Shown: piece after piece, positions 33,943-42,751 of the stretch
Numbering within the stretch: the stretch's first letter is position 1
Layout: each line of letters starts with the position of its first letter
From: Bin87 sp965217175
Lineage (GTDB): Bacteria > Chloroflexota > Dehalococcoidia > Lucifugimonadales > UBA3495
Direction: 5' to 3'
Assembly: GCA_965217175.1 (NCBI GenBank)
Contig: OZ244251.1
Coordinates: 2,480,001-2,544,000, forward strand
Length of the DNA: 64,000 nucleotides
Made by a program: the position numbers and the translations under genes
The notes under the pieces: generated by a model
The model's database searches: none
What the model saw: the letters and a program-made list of their open reading frames with translations, nothing else
Told to the model about the DNA's origin: nothing

Positions 33943-34152
33943 ATGAATCAAGCACAACAGAATATCGCTCTTCTCACGTCAGGACTTGCTCTTGGAGTCA
34001 TCGCCGGGATTCTGCTGGCGCCACAGAGCGGGCGAGACACCAGAGACGAATTGCGCCAGCGTGCCGTCAGCGCCAGTAGCGTCGGCAGGGACTACCTGCA
34101 GCGGATACGCAACCGGGGCGCCGACGATGTCGCCGAACTGACCGAAGGTTAG
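33943..34152 (+). CDS. YtxH-like small membrane-anchored protein, copy 1
   Basis: 69 residues; TGGAGG sits seven bases before the ATG. An N-terminal hydrophobic helix (LLTSGLALGVIAGILLAP) is followed by QSGRDTRDELRQRA, the YtxH (PF12732) signature of a glycine-rich membrane helix ending in APxSG and then a charged amphipathic helix. YtxH proteins are linked to general stress in Bacillus. First of three tandem paralogues. Confidence 0.85.
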   Translation: MNQAQQNIALLTSGLALGVIAGILLAPQSGRDTRDELRQRAVSASSVGRDYLQRIRNRGADDVAELTEG

Positions 34153-34216
34153 TATGGCCGTCGCCGGATTATTTGGCGTTGCGATATAAAACAGAGCCTG
34201 ATACCGGAGGCACAAT

Positions 34217-34453
34217 ATGAAACGCAAGAGACAAACTACGTTGGGGTTGTTGTCCGCCGGCGTGGCCATTGGACTGGCTGCAGGTATCCTGCTCGCACCC
34301 AAGAGCGGCAAAGAAGCCCGCGCCAACGTGTCTGAACGTGCCGGTGGTGCTTGGAACAAAGCCAACGGTGTCTGGCGGTTTCTGAGCCGTCGCGGGAAAT
34401 CCGAACCCGAAGTGATGCCACTAGACGAACAGGTAACGGCCGGTCGGGATTAG
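34217..34453 (+). CDS. YtxH-like small membrane-anchored protein, copy 2
   Basis: 78 residues. LLSAGVAIGLAAGILLAPKSGKEARANVSERAGGAW is a clear second copy of the motif in the preceding gene. The tail RFLSRRGKSEPEVM is different from the other copies. GGAGG-like ACCGGAGGCACAAT precedes the ATG. Spacing to copy 1 is 64 bases. Confidence 0.85.
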   Translation: MKRKRQTTLGLLSAGVAIGLAAGILLAPKSGKEARANVSERAGGAWNKANGVWRFLSRRGKSEPEVMPLDEQVTAGRD

Positions 34454-34528
34454 CCGGCCGGCGTAGCGCGTTCTACGAATCGAAAACAAGCCCCTATTTT
34501 TGGGGATTCAGGTGAAAGGAAGGTCAGA

Positions 34529-34765
34529 TTGACCGAAAACGCAAAACGTAACCTGAGTCTGCTTGCTGTGTCCACAGCGCTAGGGGTCGCTGCTGGCTTC
34601 CTGATGGCGCCTCAGTCCGGTCGGGAATCGCGCAGTTCCATGAAACGTGGCATAGAAAAAACCTATCGGCTCATGTCATCGATCAGGAGAGCGCCCGCCG
34701 CCACGGCGTCCAGCGAACCGCCGGCCGGCTACGTCGGGACCCCCGGACCTTACCCGCATAGTTAG
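34529..34765 (+). CDS. YtxH-like small membrane-anchored protein, copy 3
   Basis: 78 residues from a TTG at 34529, preceded by GAAAGGAAGG. LLAVSTALGVAAGFLMAPQSGRESRSSMKRG repeats the motif again; the tail is Pro- and Gly-rich (PPAGYVGTPGPYP), unlike copies 1 and 2. The CCCC-x7-GGGG hairpin at 34491-34505, just upstream, may reduce or tune read-through from copy 2. Confidence 0.78.
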   Translation: MTENAKRNLSLLAVSTALGVAAGFLMAPQSGRESRSSMKRGIEKTYRLMSSIRRAPAATASSEPPAGYVGTPGPYPHS

Positions 34766-34809
34766 GTTAAGTCAGCGCGGGCGACACGCTCTTAGCGCAT
34801 GATGGCCAA

Positions 34810-34843
34810 AGTAAGACCGGCTCCCAAGTGGGCCGGTCTTACT
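34810..34843. terminator. Hairpin terminator between converging genes
   Basis: AGTAAGACCGGC (34810-34821) pairs perfectly over 12 bases with GCCGGTCTTACT (34832-34843); the loop has 10 bases. It lies between the end of the YtxH-like genes (+) and the end of pheA (-) and can serve both, though the T-run is short on each side. Confidence 0.7.
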
Positions 34844-34866
34844 AATTGGGGCGTTCTGGCGTCGGT

Positions 34867-35703
34867 TCAGTCGTGTGGCGGTTCCCACGTCGGGTAGGAA
34901 CCCAGGATCTTCAACATGTCTACCCTTTGCCTCAGACCCTCCAAAGCCGCCGCTACGTCCGTTTCCTGGCGGTGGCCAGCCAAATCGATCAGGAATATGT
35001 AACGCCCCAGCGCCTGTTTGGTGGGACGGCTTTCTATTTTCACGAGATTAATGTTTCGTTGGGCAAACTCGCCGATGCAGTGGTACAAGCTTCCGGGTCG
35101 ATCAACGGTGAACGAAAAACAGATCGATGTCCGGTCATGTCCTGTCATGGCGTGATCAGTTCGGGCCAACACAGCGAACCTGGTCTGATTAATCGGATTG
35201 TCCTGAATGCCACGATCCAGCACTTGGACGTCGTACAGTTCTGTAGCCCGTTGAGGACAGATGGCCGCTGCGGGTACGGAGCTGCCCTGCATGTCAGCCA
35301 CGGCAGCAGCAGTGCTTAGAGAAGCCTCATTTTGCGCCAATGGGAATCTGGATTCCAGATAAGCGCGGCACTGCGCCAATGCCTGCGGGTGAGAAAATAT
35401 TACACGGACCTGATCCGCTTCCACACCTGGCGGTGCAACGAGAAAGTGATCAATCGGTATCACCACCTCATTCCTGATGGATAATCCGGTTTGAGTGATA
35501 AGCAAGTCTTGAGTAAATGTAACCGAACCCTCCAGGCTGTTTTCTATGGGCACTACCCCGGCATCCAGATCACCGTTGGCTACGCCAGCGCCCACTGCAT
35601 TGATGGTCGGCAACGGCGTGAACTCAGCCTCCGGGGCATATAGCAGGGCTGCCTGCTCGGTGTAAGTCCCTGCCGGCCCCAAATACCCGATGCGCTCACC
35701 CAT
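34867..35703 (-). CDS. pheA: Prephenate dehydratase
   Basis: 278 residues: prephenate dehydratase domain plus C-terminal ACT domain. Motifs: GYLGPAGTYTEQAAL at the start, VPIENSLEGSV, NQTRFAVL (the TRF catalytic Thr) and, in the ACT domain, GSLYHCIGEFAQRNINLVKIESRPTK with the Phe-binding ESRP. It converts prephenate to phenylpyruvate in phenylalanine synthesis and is expected to be feedback-inhibited by Phe through ACT. No chorismate mutase domain is fused. Confidence 0.97.
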   Translation of the reverse strand: MGERIGYLGPAGTYTEQAALLYAPEAEFTPLPTINAVGAGVANGDLDAGVVPIENSLEGSVTFTQDLLITQTGLSIRNEVVIPIDHFLVAPPGVEADQVRVIFSHPQALAQCRAYLESRFPLAQNEASLSTAAAVADMQGSSVPAAAICPQRATELYDVQVLDRGIQDNPINQTRFAVLARTDHAMTGHDRTSICFSFTVDRPGSLYHCIGEFAQRNINLVKIESRPTKQALGRYIFLIDLAGHRQETDVAAALEGLRQRVDMLKILGSYPTWEPPHD

Positions 35704-35938
35704 CTTCTACCCTCCTCCGCATCCAGTGCCCTAACCACCGAAACCGCGTGGCCTGTAGCGTGCGGACCCGTCGATTCCATTTTGCCGCGTTGTTACCGCG
35801 ACCAGGAATGCTCTGAATTATCGCCATCAAATTGTTTATCCCAGGAATCAGGAGAATTATATCCGCCGCCGCAACTCAAGGGCAACGAAACCCATCTCCC
35901 GTTCGCGGAACTACCTTCAGACGCAGCGCACCGTGGGG

Positions 35939-36595
35939 CTACCGCCTGAAGGTCCGTTCAATGTCTTCATGATTTCCCACGACAAACAGTACGTCACCAT
36001 CGCCGATGGTTTCATCGTCGCCGGGATTGATTATGTACTCAGCACCTCGGCGCAGGATGAGCACCGAAACCCGGCGGCGTGACTCTGACGTCAATCCCAA
36101 CTCCCTGAGCCGATGCCCCCGCATTCGGTCGGGCGGTCTCAGCTTGTGCACACCCGCAGAATCCGTAAGGTCCATATACTCAATAGTGTTCGGCGTCAGG
36201 TCCAGGCTGGCGGTGCGAATTGCGGCATCTTCCTCTGGAAACACAATCTTGTCAGCGCCAACGCGGTGCAGAATCTCGGCATGCTGAGTGTCGGTCGCGC
36301 GGGCTATCACGAAGGGCAGCCCCATGGTTTTGAGCAGCATGGTTGAGATGATGCTGGACTGCAGCTGGCTACCGAGGGCAACCACCGCAACGTCCATCTC
36401 AGCGACACCCAAATCGCGCAGGGCGATTTCATTGGTGCCGTCCGCTTCGACGGCGTACGTCACCTGGCCCAGCAACGACTGGACTCTTAGCTCGTCGCTA
36501 TCGATGGCCAACACTTCGTGCTGTCGCTGAAACAGGGTGCTCGCAAGTTTGGTCCCAAAGCGACCCAGACCGATTACGCATATAGATTTTGGCAT
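35939..36595 (-). CDS. Trk/Ktr potassium uptake regulatory subunit (TrkA/KtrA-like)
   Basis: 218 residues from the ATG at 36595. An RCK_N Rossmann domain (ICVIGLGRFGTKLASTL, acidic end EVLAIDSDE) binds NAD(H) or ATP, and an RCK_C domain (RRVSVLILRRGAEYIINPGDDETIGDGDVLFVVGN) follows. It gates the TrkH/KtrB channel encoded directly upstream; the start lies just after the stop of that gene, so expression is coupled. A TTG start five codons earlier is possible. Confidence 0.92.
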   Translation of the reverse strand: MPKSICVIGLGRFGTKLASTLFQRQHEVLAIDSDELRVQSLLGQVTYAVEADGTNEIALRDLGVAEMDVAVVALGSQLQSSIISTMLLKTMGLPFVIARATDTQHAEILHRVGADKIVFPEEDAAIRTASLDLTPNTIEYMDLTDSAGVHKLRPPDRMRGHRLRELGLTSESRRRVSVLILRRGAEYIINPGDDETIGDGDVLFVVGNHEDIERTFRR

Positions 36596-36602
36596 AATTG
36601 TT

Positions 36603-38063
36603 TCACCCAATTCTAACGGGTTCTTCCGGGTAGCGGTAGGACGTATCTGTACGCGGTGCCAGCAGCATTACCAACGTCAATGGCCCTATCCGCCCGACCA
36701 GCATGGTAATCATGAAAATAATTGAGCCGGCGAAGCTGAGTTGAGCCGACGCACCCCCGGACATACCGTTGGTCCCAAATGCCGAGATGGTTTCGAACAT
36801 CAGGGAAACGAACGGGATGTTTGGGTCGGTATAGGTCAATATTGGTATCACCAAACCCAGAAACACGATGCCCAACAGGGCGACCAGCAAGGCGCGAGAC
36901 ACCAGAGCCGGGCCGATTTCGCGTCGGAAGATCTCGGTTTGAGCATGGCGCAGGACCGATGAGCGGGCGGCGACCAGGATCACCGCCAACGTGTTTACCT
37001 TTATACCGCCGGCCACCGAGGCGGTGGAACCCCCAACGAACATCAAACCGCAGTAGACCAGTTGGGTAAAGTCTACGGTTGCGCTCCAGTCCAGCGCAGC
37101 GAAACCGGCAGTTCTCCCGCTAACGCCGTGGAATATCGAAGAACCCACTTTTCCCAGAAAAGAATTGCCGGCGAGGACGCCGTTCCATTCTCCAAAGAGG
37201 AAAATCAGGGCACTGAACGCGTATAACGTTGTCGTGAATATCAAAACCAACTTGGTGTCCAGCGACAACCTGTAGAAATTGAAAGGCAGCCAACCGGTCC
37301 AACCGCGAAAAGTCAGGTTCGTACGCCAGTTTCGGCGTATGTCGGCGATCAGCGGCCATCCGACCGCACCCAGGATGATCAGCGGCGTGATGACACCCAT
37401 TAGATAGGGATACGATCCCAGAGTGTCGGCGTTGTTCCCTGATGGGGCGTTGGGCAGGATCGAAAACCCGGCATTGTTCAGCGCCGAAACCGAAAGGAAC
37501 AGGGATTGCCAGGCTGCCTCCTCGATTGAAAACCCGGCGATCGTTCTCATTCGCAAAAACAGCAGCACCGCTCCTGCCGCATAACCGATAACAAACGCCA
37601 CCACGATATTGCTGGCCGTGCGCCCGATGTTGTGGGAATAGCCCGAACCGACGGTGTCCTGATAAACATCTTCCTCTACTGCGGTAGCCCGGCGGCCGAC
37701 TATGGCTATGAGAACCGTTGCAGCCGTTATGAACTCCAGGCCACCCAGCAACATGAGGAAAAATATGATGACCTGGCCGAACAACGACCAATATACCTGC
37801 GTGTCAACTAACACCAGTCCCGTAACGGTGGAAGCCGAGACGGCAGTGAAAAATGCCACCTGAAAGCTGGCGCCGGTCCCATCCACAGCCGCCCAGGGCA
37901 GATAGAGGAGCACCCCACCCACCAGGTTAATGAGTACAAACGCTCCCAGCAAAATGATGGGGGTTGAGGACCAGCGACGCGGCGGCACGCGCCGGCGGAT
38001 CGGCACACGCACGGCGTGTACTTCCCGCAGGGGAGACGATTGTGACGGCAAGTCAGTCGACAA
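36603..38063 (-). CDS. Trk/Ktr potassium uptake membrane subunit (TrkH/KtrB-like)
   Basis: 486 residues, about ten membrane helices organised as four M1-P-M2 repeats. The four selectivity-filter segments are recognisable: SASTVTGLVLVD, ALNNAGFSILP, SGRTAGFAALD and SAFGTNGMSGG, each with the conserved Gly. It imports K+ together with the RCK subunit made from the next gene. The basic N-terminus (RRRVPPRRW) is cytoplasmic. Confidence 0.94.
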   Translation of the reverse strand: MSTDLPSQSSPLREVHAVRVPIRRRVPPRRWSSTPIILLGAFVLINLVGGVLLYLPWAAVDGTGASFQVAFFTAVSASTVTGLVLVDTQVYWSLFGQVIIFFLMLLGGLEFITAATVLIAIVGRRATAVEEDVYQDTVGSGYSHNIGRTASNIVVAFVIGYAAGAVLLFLRMRTIAGFSIEEAAWQSLFLSVSALNNAGFSILPNAPSGNNADTLGSYPYLMGVITPLIILGAVGWPLIADIRRNWRTNLTFRGWTGWLPFNFYRLSLDTKLVLIFTTTLYAFSALIFLFGEWNGVLAGNSFLGKVGSSIFHGVSGRTAGFAALDWSATVDFTQLVYCGLMFVGGSTASVAGGIKVNTLAVILVAARSSVLRHAQTEIFRREIGPALVSRALLVALLGIVFLGLVIPILTYTDPNIPFVSLMFETISAFGTNGMSGGASAQLSFAGSIIFMITMLVGRIGPLTLVMLLAPRTDTSYRYPEEPVRIG

Positions 38064-38464
38064 TTGATGCCGCGGTTAGAATCGGCGCACCGGTTGGGAG
38101 CGGACGTCGGATGAAAAGCTCACTGGGCGCTGCAGCGCAAACGGTGGCGCAAACATTAAGGTAGTTAGTTCTGGCCATCGGTAGGGATGATGCACGACTT
38201 TCGGCAAGATTTTATGTTCGCCCGCTGAAAGATGTCAACCAAACCCTTGCCTCGGATGCATCAACGTTTTTCGGCAGGCACGCCGGCCGCCGGAATTATC
38301 CCACCCTGGTGTTATACTGCATTCCTGAGTCCGGGCGTGCTTATCCGGCATGTGCTAATATGAGGCGCGAACCCGCAACGTTGGTTTGCCAGGCCGCATC
38401 CAGGCTGGGTCAGGCGCCAACCTGAGACGCAAACTATAGTTGATTTTCACAGGGGAAATTTCCA
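38064..38464. other. Divergent spacer upstream of leuS
   Basis: 401 bases between trkH-like (-) and leuS (+). I looked for a T-box (its conserved AGGGUGGNACCGCG) because leuS is often T-box controlled, and found none. CAGGGGAAA before 38465 serves as the leuS binding site. No other element is recognised. Confidence 0.5.
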
Positions 38465-40942
38465 ATGACTACGGGCCAACGGCAGGTTGAGCTTCGGTTC
38501 GATGCAGTAGCGATCGATCGCAAGTGGCAAGAGCGTTGGGAGCGCGACGGTATCTATCGGGTTGAAGACGAAGATCCGCGTCCCAAATGGTTCGAGATGA
38601 CGATGTACCCGTATCCGTCGGGTGACTTGCACATCGGTCACTGGTATGCCTTGGCGCCATCGGACGCCCACGCCCGTTTCCGGCGGATGCAGGGGTACAA
38701 CGTGCTGCACCCGATCGGTTTTGACGCCTTCGGGCTGCCGGCGGAAAATGCCGCGATATCCCGAGGTATCCATCCCTACGAATGGACAATGTCCAACGTA
38801 GATAACATGAGACGCCAATTGCGTTCGATAGGGGCGGTGTATGACTGGGACCGCGAAGTGGTATGTTGCCTCCCCGAATACTATCGCTGGAACCAGTGGT
38901 TCTTCATAAAATTGTACGAGCAGGGTCTGGCTTATCGTGCCAAAGCGCCGGTGGTGTGGTGTCCGTCGTGTCAAACCGTCTTGGCCAACGAGCAGGTGCT
39001 GAACGGAGTATGCGAAAGGTGCGACACACCGATAACCCGCCGTGATCTGGAGCAGTGGTTCCTCCGTATCACCGACTACGCGGATCAGTTGCTGAATTTT
39101 GACACGCTGGAAGAGTGGCCTGACAAAATCCTGACCATGCAACGCAACTGGATCGGCCGCAGCGAAGGCGTTGAAATCGGTTTTGACATTTCCGAGAACG
39201 GATTGGACGAACGCGAAATCAAAACCTTCACGACCAGAATAGATACCATTTTCGGGGTAACATTTTTGGTCCTGGCGCCCGAACACCCGCTGGTTACGCT
39301 CCTGACCTCCAATAGCCGGCGAGAAGAGGTTGAGGCGTATATCGCCCAGGCCCGCCGCACATCTGAAATCGACCGCCTGTCAACCGACAAAGACAAGACC
39401 GGTGTGTTCATTGGCTCATACGCCCGCAACCGGTTGAACGGCGAACAAGTGCCGATTTACATCGCCGACTACGTGCTAACCACCTATGGCACGGGCGCCG
39501 TGATGGGTGTGCCGGCTCACGACTCCCGGGACTTGGCGTTCGCGCGCAAGTATCGGTTGCCGATTCGCACGGTCATCGCACCCATCGAATGGGACGGCAG
39601 TGAACCAAAGGATGCGTACCTTGGCGAAGGATTCATGACCAATTCCGGCGCCTACGACGGTATGACCGACCAGGAGGGTATGAAGGCCGTTGCCAACGAC
39701 GTTGAACGCCGGGGTTGGGGCCGACGAGCCGTTACCTACCGGCTGCGTGACTGGCTGATATCCAGACAGCGCTACTGGGGTACGCCGATTCCCATGGTGT
39801 ATTGCGACGCATGCGGCGTGTCTCCGGTGGCCGAAGTCGATCTCCCAGTTCTGCTGCCAGAAGACGCAGAATTTCGTCCGACCGGCGAATCGCCCCTGGC
39901 CATCAACGCTGATTTCGTCAATACCGAATGCCCGCAGTGCGGTGGACCGGGTCGGCGTGAAACCGACACCATGGACACCTTTATGGATTCATCGTGGTAC
40001 ATGCTGCGCTACTGCAGTCCCAGGTACGACGGTGGTCCATTCGCCCCTCAAGCCGCTTCAGACTGGATGCCGGTGCGGCAATACACCGGTGGAGCTGAAC
40101 ATGCCGTGATGCACCTGCTTTACAGCCGGTTTTTCATCAAAGCCCTGCGCGACATGGATATGCTCAACATCGACGAACCGTTCCTGAGGCTGTTCAACCA
40201 GGGAGTGATTCTGGGTCAGGACCACGAGAAGATGAGCAAAAGCCGCGGCAATGTGGTCAACCCCGACGATGTGATCGATCAGGTGGGAGCGGATGCCGTC
40301 CGGTGTTTCCTGATGTTCATCGGGCCCTGGGATCAGGGTGGGCCGTGGAGTGACGAAGGAATAAATGGCGTCGTGCGTTGGCTCAACCGCGTTTGGACCG
40401 TCGTGGAGCAGGATGCGGCTCTTTTGGACCAGGCTCCATCTGACCCCGTAGCCGTCAGGGAAACCCAGCGCGTTTTGCACCAAACAATCCGCAAATGCTA
40501 TCAGGAACTGGACCGCTTCAAATTCAACACGGCCATCGCGGCGCTGATGGAACTCCTGAACCACCTGAACAAAGTGTGGAATGATCGGTCAGTGGACTCT
40601 TCGATCTGGCAGGAATGCGTCGAAAAATTCCTCCTGATGCTTGCCCCCATGGCGCCGCACGTAGCCGAGGAGATGTGGGAGCGCACGGGTCACGCCTACA
40701 GTATTCACCAGCAGTTGTTCCCAACCTGGGATGACGAACTGGCTGCCGAGGAGGAAATAACCCTGGTGGTCCAGGTCAACGGTAAGGTGCGCGACCGCAT
40801 ACCCGTCCCGGCTGGCATCGCCGAAGCGGACGCCAGGGAGCTCGCCCTGGGTAGCCAACGGGTACAGTCCCATATCGACGGCAAGACGTTGAAGAACGTC
40901 GTTTACGTACCCGGACGGTTGGTGAACGTTGTCGTTGGCTGA
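38465..40942 (+). CDS. leuS: Leucyl-tRNA synthetase
   Basis: 825 residues, full length for the bacterial form. Class I signatures: PYPSGDLHIGHWYA with HIGH at 56-59 and HEKMSKSRGN near residue 590. A zinc module (CPSCQ...CERCDTP), a CP1 editing domain with TTYGTGAVMGVPAHD, the LeuRS-specific RLRDWLISRQRYWGTPIP and the C-terminal VQVNGKVRDRI. It charges tRNA-Leu. The cbi genes start only 38 bases after its stop. Confidence 0.98.
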   Translation: MTTGQRQVELRFDAVAIDRKWQERWERDGIYRVEDEDPRPKWFEMTMYPYPSGDLHIGHWYALAPSDAHARFRRMQGYNVLHPIGFDAFGLPAENAAISRGIHPYEWTMSNVDNMRRQLRSIGAVYDWDREVVCCLPEYYRWNQWFFIKLYEQGLAYRAKAPVVWCPSCQTVLANEQVLNGVCERCDTPITRRDLEQWFLRITDYADQLLNFDTLEEWPDKILTMQRNWIGRSEGVEIGFDISENGLDEREIKTFTTRIDTIFGVTFLVLAPEHPLVTLLTSNSRREEVEAYIAQARRTSEIDRLSTDKDKTGVFIGSYARNRLNGEQVPIYIADYVLTTYGTGAVMGVPAHDSRDLAFARKYRLPIRTVIAPIEWDGSEPKDAYLGEGFMTNSGAYDGMTDQEGMKAVANDVERRGWGRRAVTYRLRDWLISRQRYWGTPIPMVYCDACGVSPVAEVDLPVLLPEDAEFRPTGESPLAINADFVNTECPQCGGPGRRETDTMDTFMDSSWYMLRYCSPRYDGGPFAPQAASDWMPVRQYTGGAEHAVMHLLYSRFFIKALRDMDMLNIDEPFLRLFNQGVILGQDHEKMSKSRGNVVNPDDVIDQVGADAVRCFLMFIGPWDQGGPWSDEGINGVVRWLNRVWTVVEQDAALLDQAPSDPVAVRETQRVLHQTIRKCYQELDRFKFNTAIAALMELLNHLNKVWNDRSVDSSIWQECVEKFLLMLAPMAPHVAEEMWERTGHAYSIHQQLFPTWDDELAAEEEITLVVQVNGKVRDRIPVPAGIAEADARELALGSQRVQSHIDGKTLKNVVYVPGRLVNVVVG

Positions 40943-40980
40943 AAAAGATATCGTGGTTTTTCGGTTGGGTTGGAAGCGAT

Positions 40981-41628
40981 ATGACGCTGGTAGATAAATA
41001 CGCTCTGCTCCCCGAGGAGATTGACCGGCAAAGTCTGTTGATGGTTGCTGACAGCCTGCGGGACAGCGCTTCCACCGGAAACCTTACAGACGAACAGCGA
41101 TATGTGCTGCATCGCATCGTACGCGCGGAAGGCGATCCCGAAATTGCCGCTGACGTTCGGTTCAGTTCGACCGCAATCGAATCTGCAATTGCTTCATTGA
41201 GGCACACCAAACGTGTGGTTACCGACGTCCGCATGGTCCAGGTCGGGATGTCCCGGGCCGCACTCGCCAAAAACGGCGTTGAAACTTCGTGCCTGATCGA
41301 CGCCCCCGAGGTCGCCGACCGGGCGCGTCGCGAAGGCACGACGCGCAGCGTAGCGGCAGTTCGGGAGCTGGCGCCTCAAATGGACGGCGCAGTTGTCGCC
41401 ATCGGGAACGCGCCCACCGCGTTGTTGGCGCTTCTCGACCTTATTGATGCCCAACAGGTGGCGCCGGCGGTGGTGATCGGAATGCCGGTGGGGTTCGTGG
41501 CATGTCCAGAATCAAAACAGGAATTGGCCGCGCGTAATATACCGCACATCACGATCCTGGGGCGACGGGGCGGTAGTTCTGCAGCGGCAGCCACAGTAAA
41601 CGCTTTGCTGGATTTGTTGGGAGGTTAG
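40981..41628 (+). CDS. cbiC: Cobalt-precorrin-8X methylmutase
   Basis: 215 residues. In cobalamin synthesis it moves the C11 methyl to C12, giving cobyrinate. Matches: EEIDRQSLLMVADSL, VLHRIVRAEGDPEIAADVRFS with the catalytic His, the metal-site-like VVTDVRMVQVGMSRA, and AVVAIGNAPTALLALLDLI, VVIGMPVGFVACPESK. It opens an eight-gene run on the same strand. The binding site is weak and the gene may be read from the leuS transcript. Confidence 0.95.
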   Translation: MTLVDKYALLPEEIDRQSLLMVADSLRDSASTGNLTDEQRYVLHRIVRAEGDPEIAADVRFSSTAIESAIASLRHTKRVVTDVRMVQVGMSRAALAKNGVETSCLIDAPEVADRARREGTTRSVAAVRELAPQMDGAVVAIGNAPTALLALLDLIDAQQVAPAVVIGMPVGFVACPESKQELAARNIPHITILGRRGGSSAAAATVNALLDLLGG

Positions 41629-41634
41629 TAGATT

Positions 41635-42543
41635 ATGACCGTCGGGAATCAAACCGACACCGGCCCTGGCGGCAGCGCTAACGATCCTTCAAAATGGGGA
41701 GTAGTCCTGCTGTGCCACGGCAGTCAGCGCGGCGCGAGTCGGGACGAGTGTTCGTGCGCTTGGTCTGCTGATGGATCCCGGTTCCCCGCCTGGTGCCCAG
41801 GTTGTCCCAACACCCCCGTGGGGTTGAGAGAGGTTGCCAGACGGCTTGCCACCGACCTGGAAAACGATGTATCGCAAATAATTGTGTCCTGCCTGGAGTT
41901 CCTGCCTCCGCATCCTCCGGAGGCCGTCTCGATACTGGCCGACAGTGGTGTCAACCGCGTGGTCGTCGCGCCCTATTTGTTGGGCAACGGAAAACACGCC
42001 ACACTGGAGATGGAGGAAGTTCTCGAAGAAATTGCGGCGGCTGCCCCGGGTGTAGAAGTCAGACTGGCCGAAGGATTGGGAACGGACATACGAATTGCCC
42101 ACCTCGTACGGGACCGCATCGCCGCGCTTCCGGACGGCGCAGCAGAGCCTACAGACGGGAAACCCATCGGGGTGCTGATCGTTAAGGCCGGCACCCAAAC
42201 GCGATACGACGATTGCGCCTGGTTGAAGGAACTCGGAAGTTGGGTAGAACGCGATTTGGGCAGTGGTTTCGCGGTTACCGTGGCCCAATCCCACTACGGC
42301 GACCCCACAATGGAGCACGCCGTCGCCGAGCTGGTGAAGGAAAGGAACGTGGGAAGCCTGATCTGCGTACCGTATATTTTCTTTCCAGGACTTATTTTGC
42401 AGCGCAATGTTTTGGGTACTATGGCTAAACTCCGCGAGGAATACCCCCACGTTCCCATGTGGGTTGCCCCACCGTTGGGTGTGGACGACAGGTTGGTTGC
42501 GGTGGCCAGCGACCGAGTTCGCGCAGCAAAGGCACTCTCCTGA
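41635..42543 (+). CDS. cbiX: Sirohydrochlorin cobaltochelatase (CbiX type) with a Cys-rich insert
   Basis: 302 residues; GGAGG lies 11 bases before the ATG. Two chelatase half-domains: the first with VVLLCHGSQRG and GNGKHATLEME, carrying the two His expected to bind cobalt, the second with VAQSHYGDP. It inserts Co2+ into sirohydrochlorin. Between the first strand and helix lies an unusual loop with Cys39-x-Cys41 and Cys54-x2-Cys57 (residues 37-59), not part of the known CbiX core; long CbiX proteins instead carry metal motifs at the C-terminus. It may bind Zn or an Fe-S cluster. Confidence 0.85.
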   Translation: MTVGNQTDTGPGGSANDPSKWGVVLLCHGSQRGASRDECSCAWSADGSRFPAWCPGCPNTPVGLREVARRLATDLENDVSQIIVSCLEFLPPHPPEAVSILADSGVNRVVVAPYLLGNGKHATLEMEEVLEEIAAAAPGVEVRLAEGLGTDIRIAHLVRDRIAALPDGAAEPTDGKPIGVLIVKAGTQTRYDDCAWLKELGSWVERDLGSGFAVTVAQSHYGDPTMEHAVAELVKERNVGSLICVPYIFFPGLILQRNVLGTMAKLREEYPHVPMWVAPPLGVDDRLVAVASDRVRAAKALS

Positions 42544-42751
42544 CCGCCGTTCGCCGCACGACATTTCAGCGGCGCGATCCCAATACTGACGGTTGCCGAT
42601 CCCACATCGACCAGCGGTGTGAGACTCCGGCGATCTTGGCTGGTCAGTGAGTCACGGCTCGCGCATTGGCAAGTTTCCCAGAGCTTGATAGATAGGGTAG
42701 AATTGACGAAGTGGCTGCAACATTTGGCAAAAGCAACCCCGAACAGGCACG

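Noticed and set aside
38064..38464. T-box leader before leuS
   Set aside because: The conserved T-box sequence is absent.
42544..42751. Cobalamin riboswitch before cbiD (and before cbiC)
   Set aside because: No B12-box-like sequence or matching long structure was seen in either gap.
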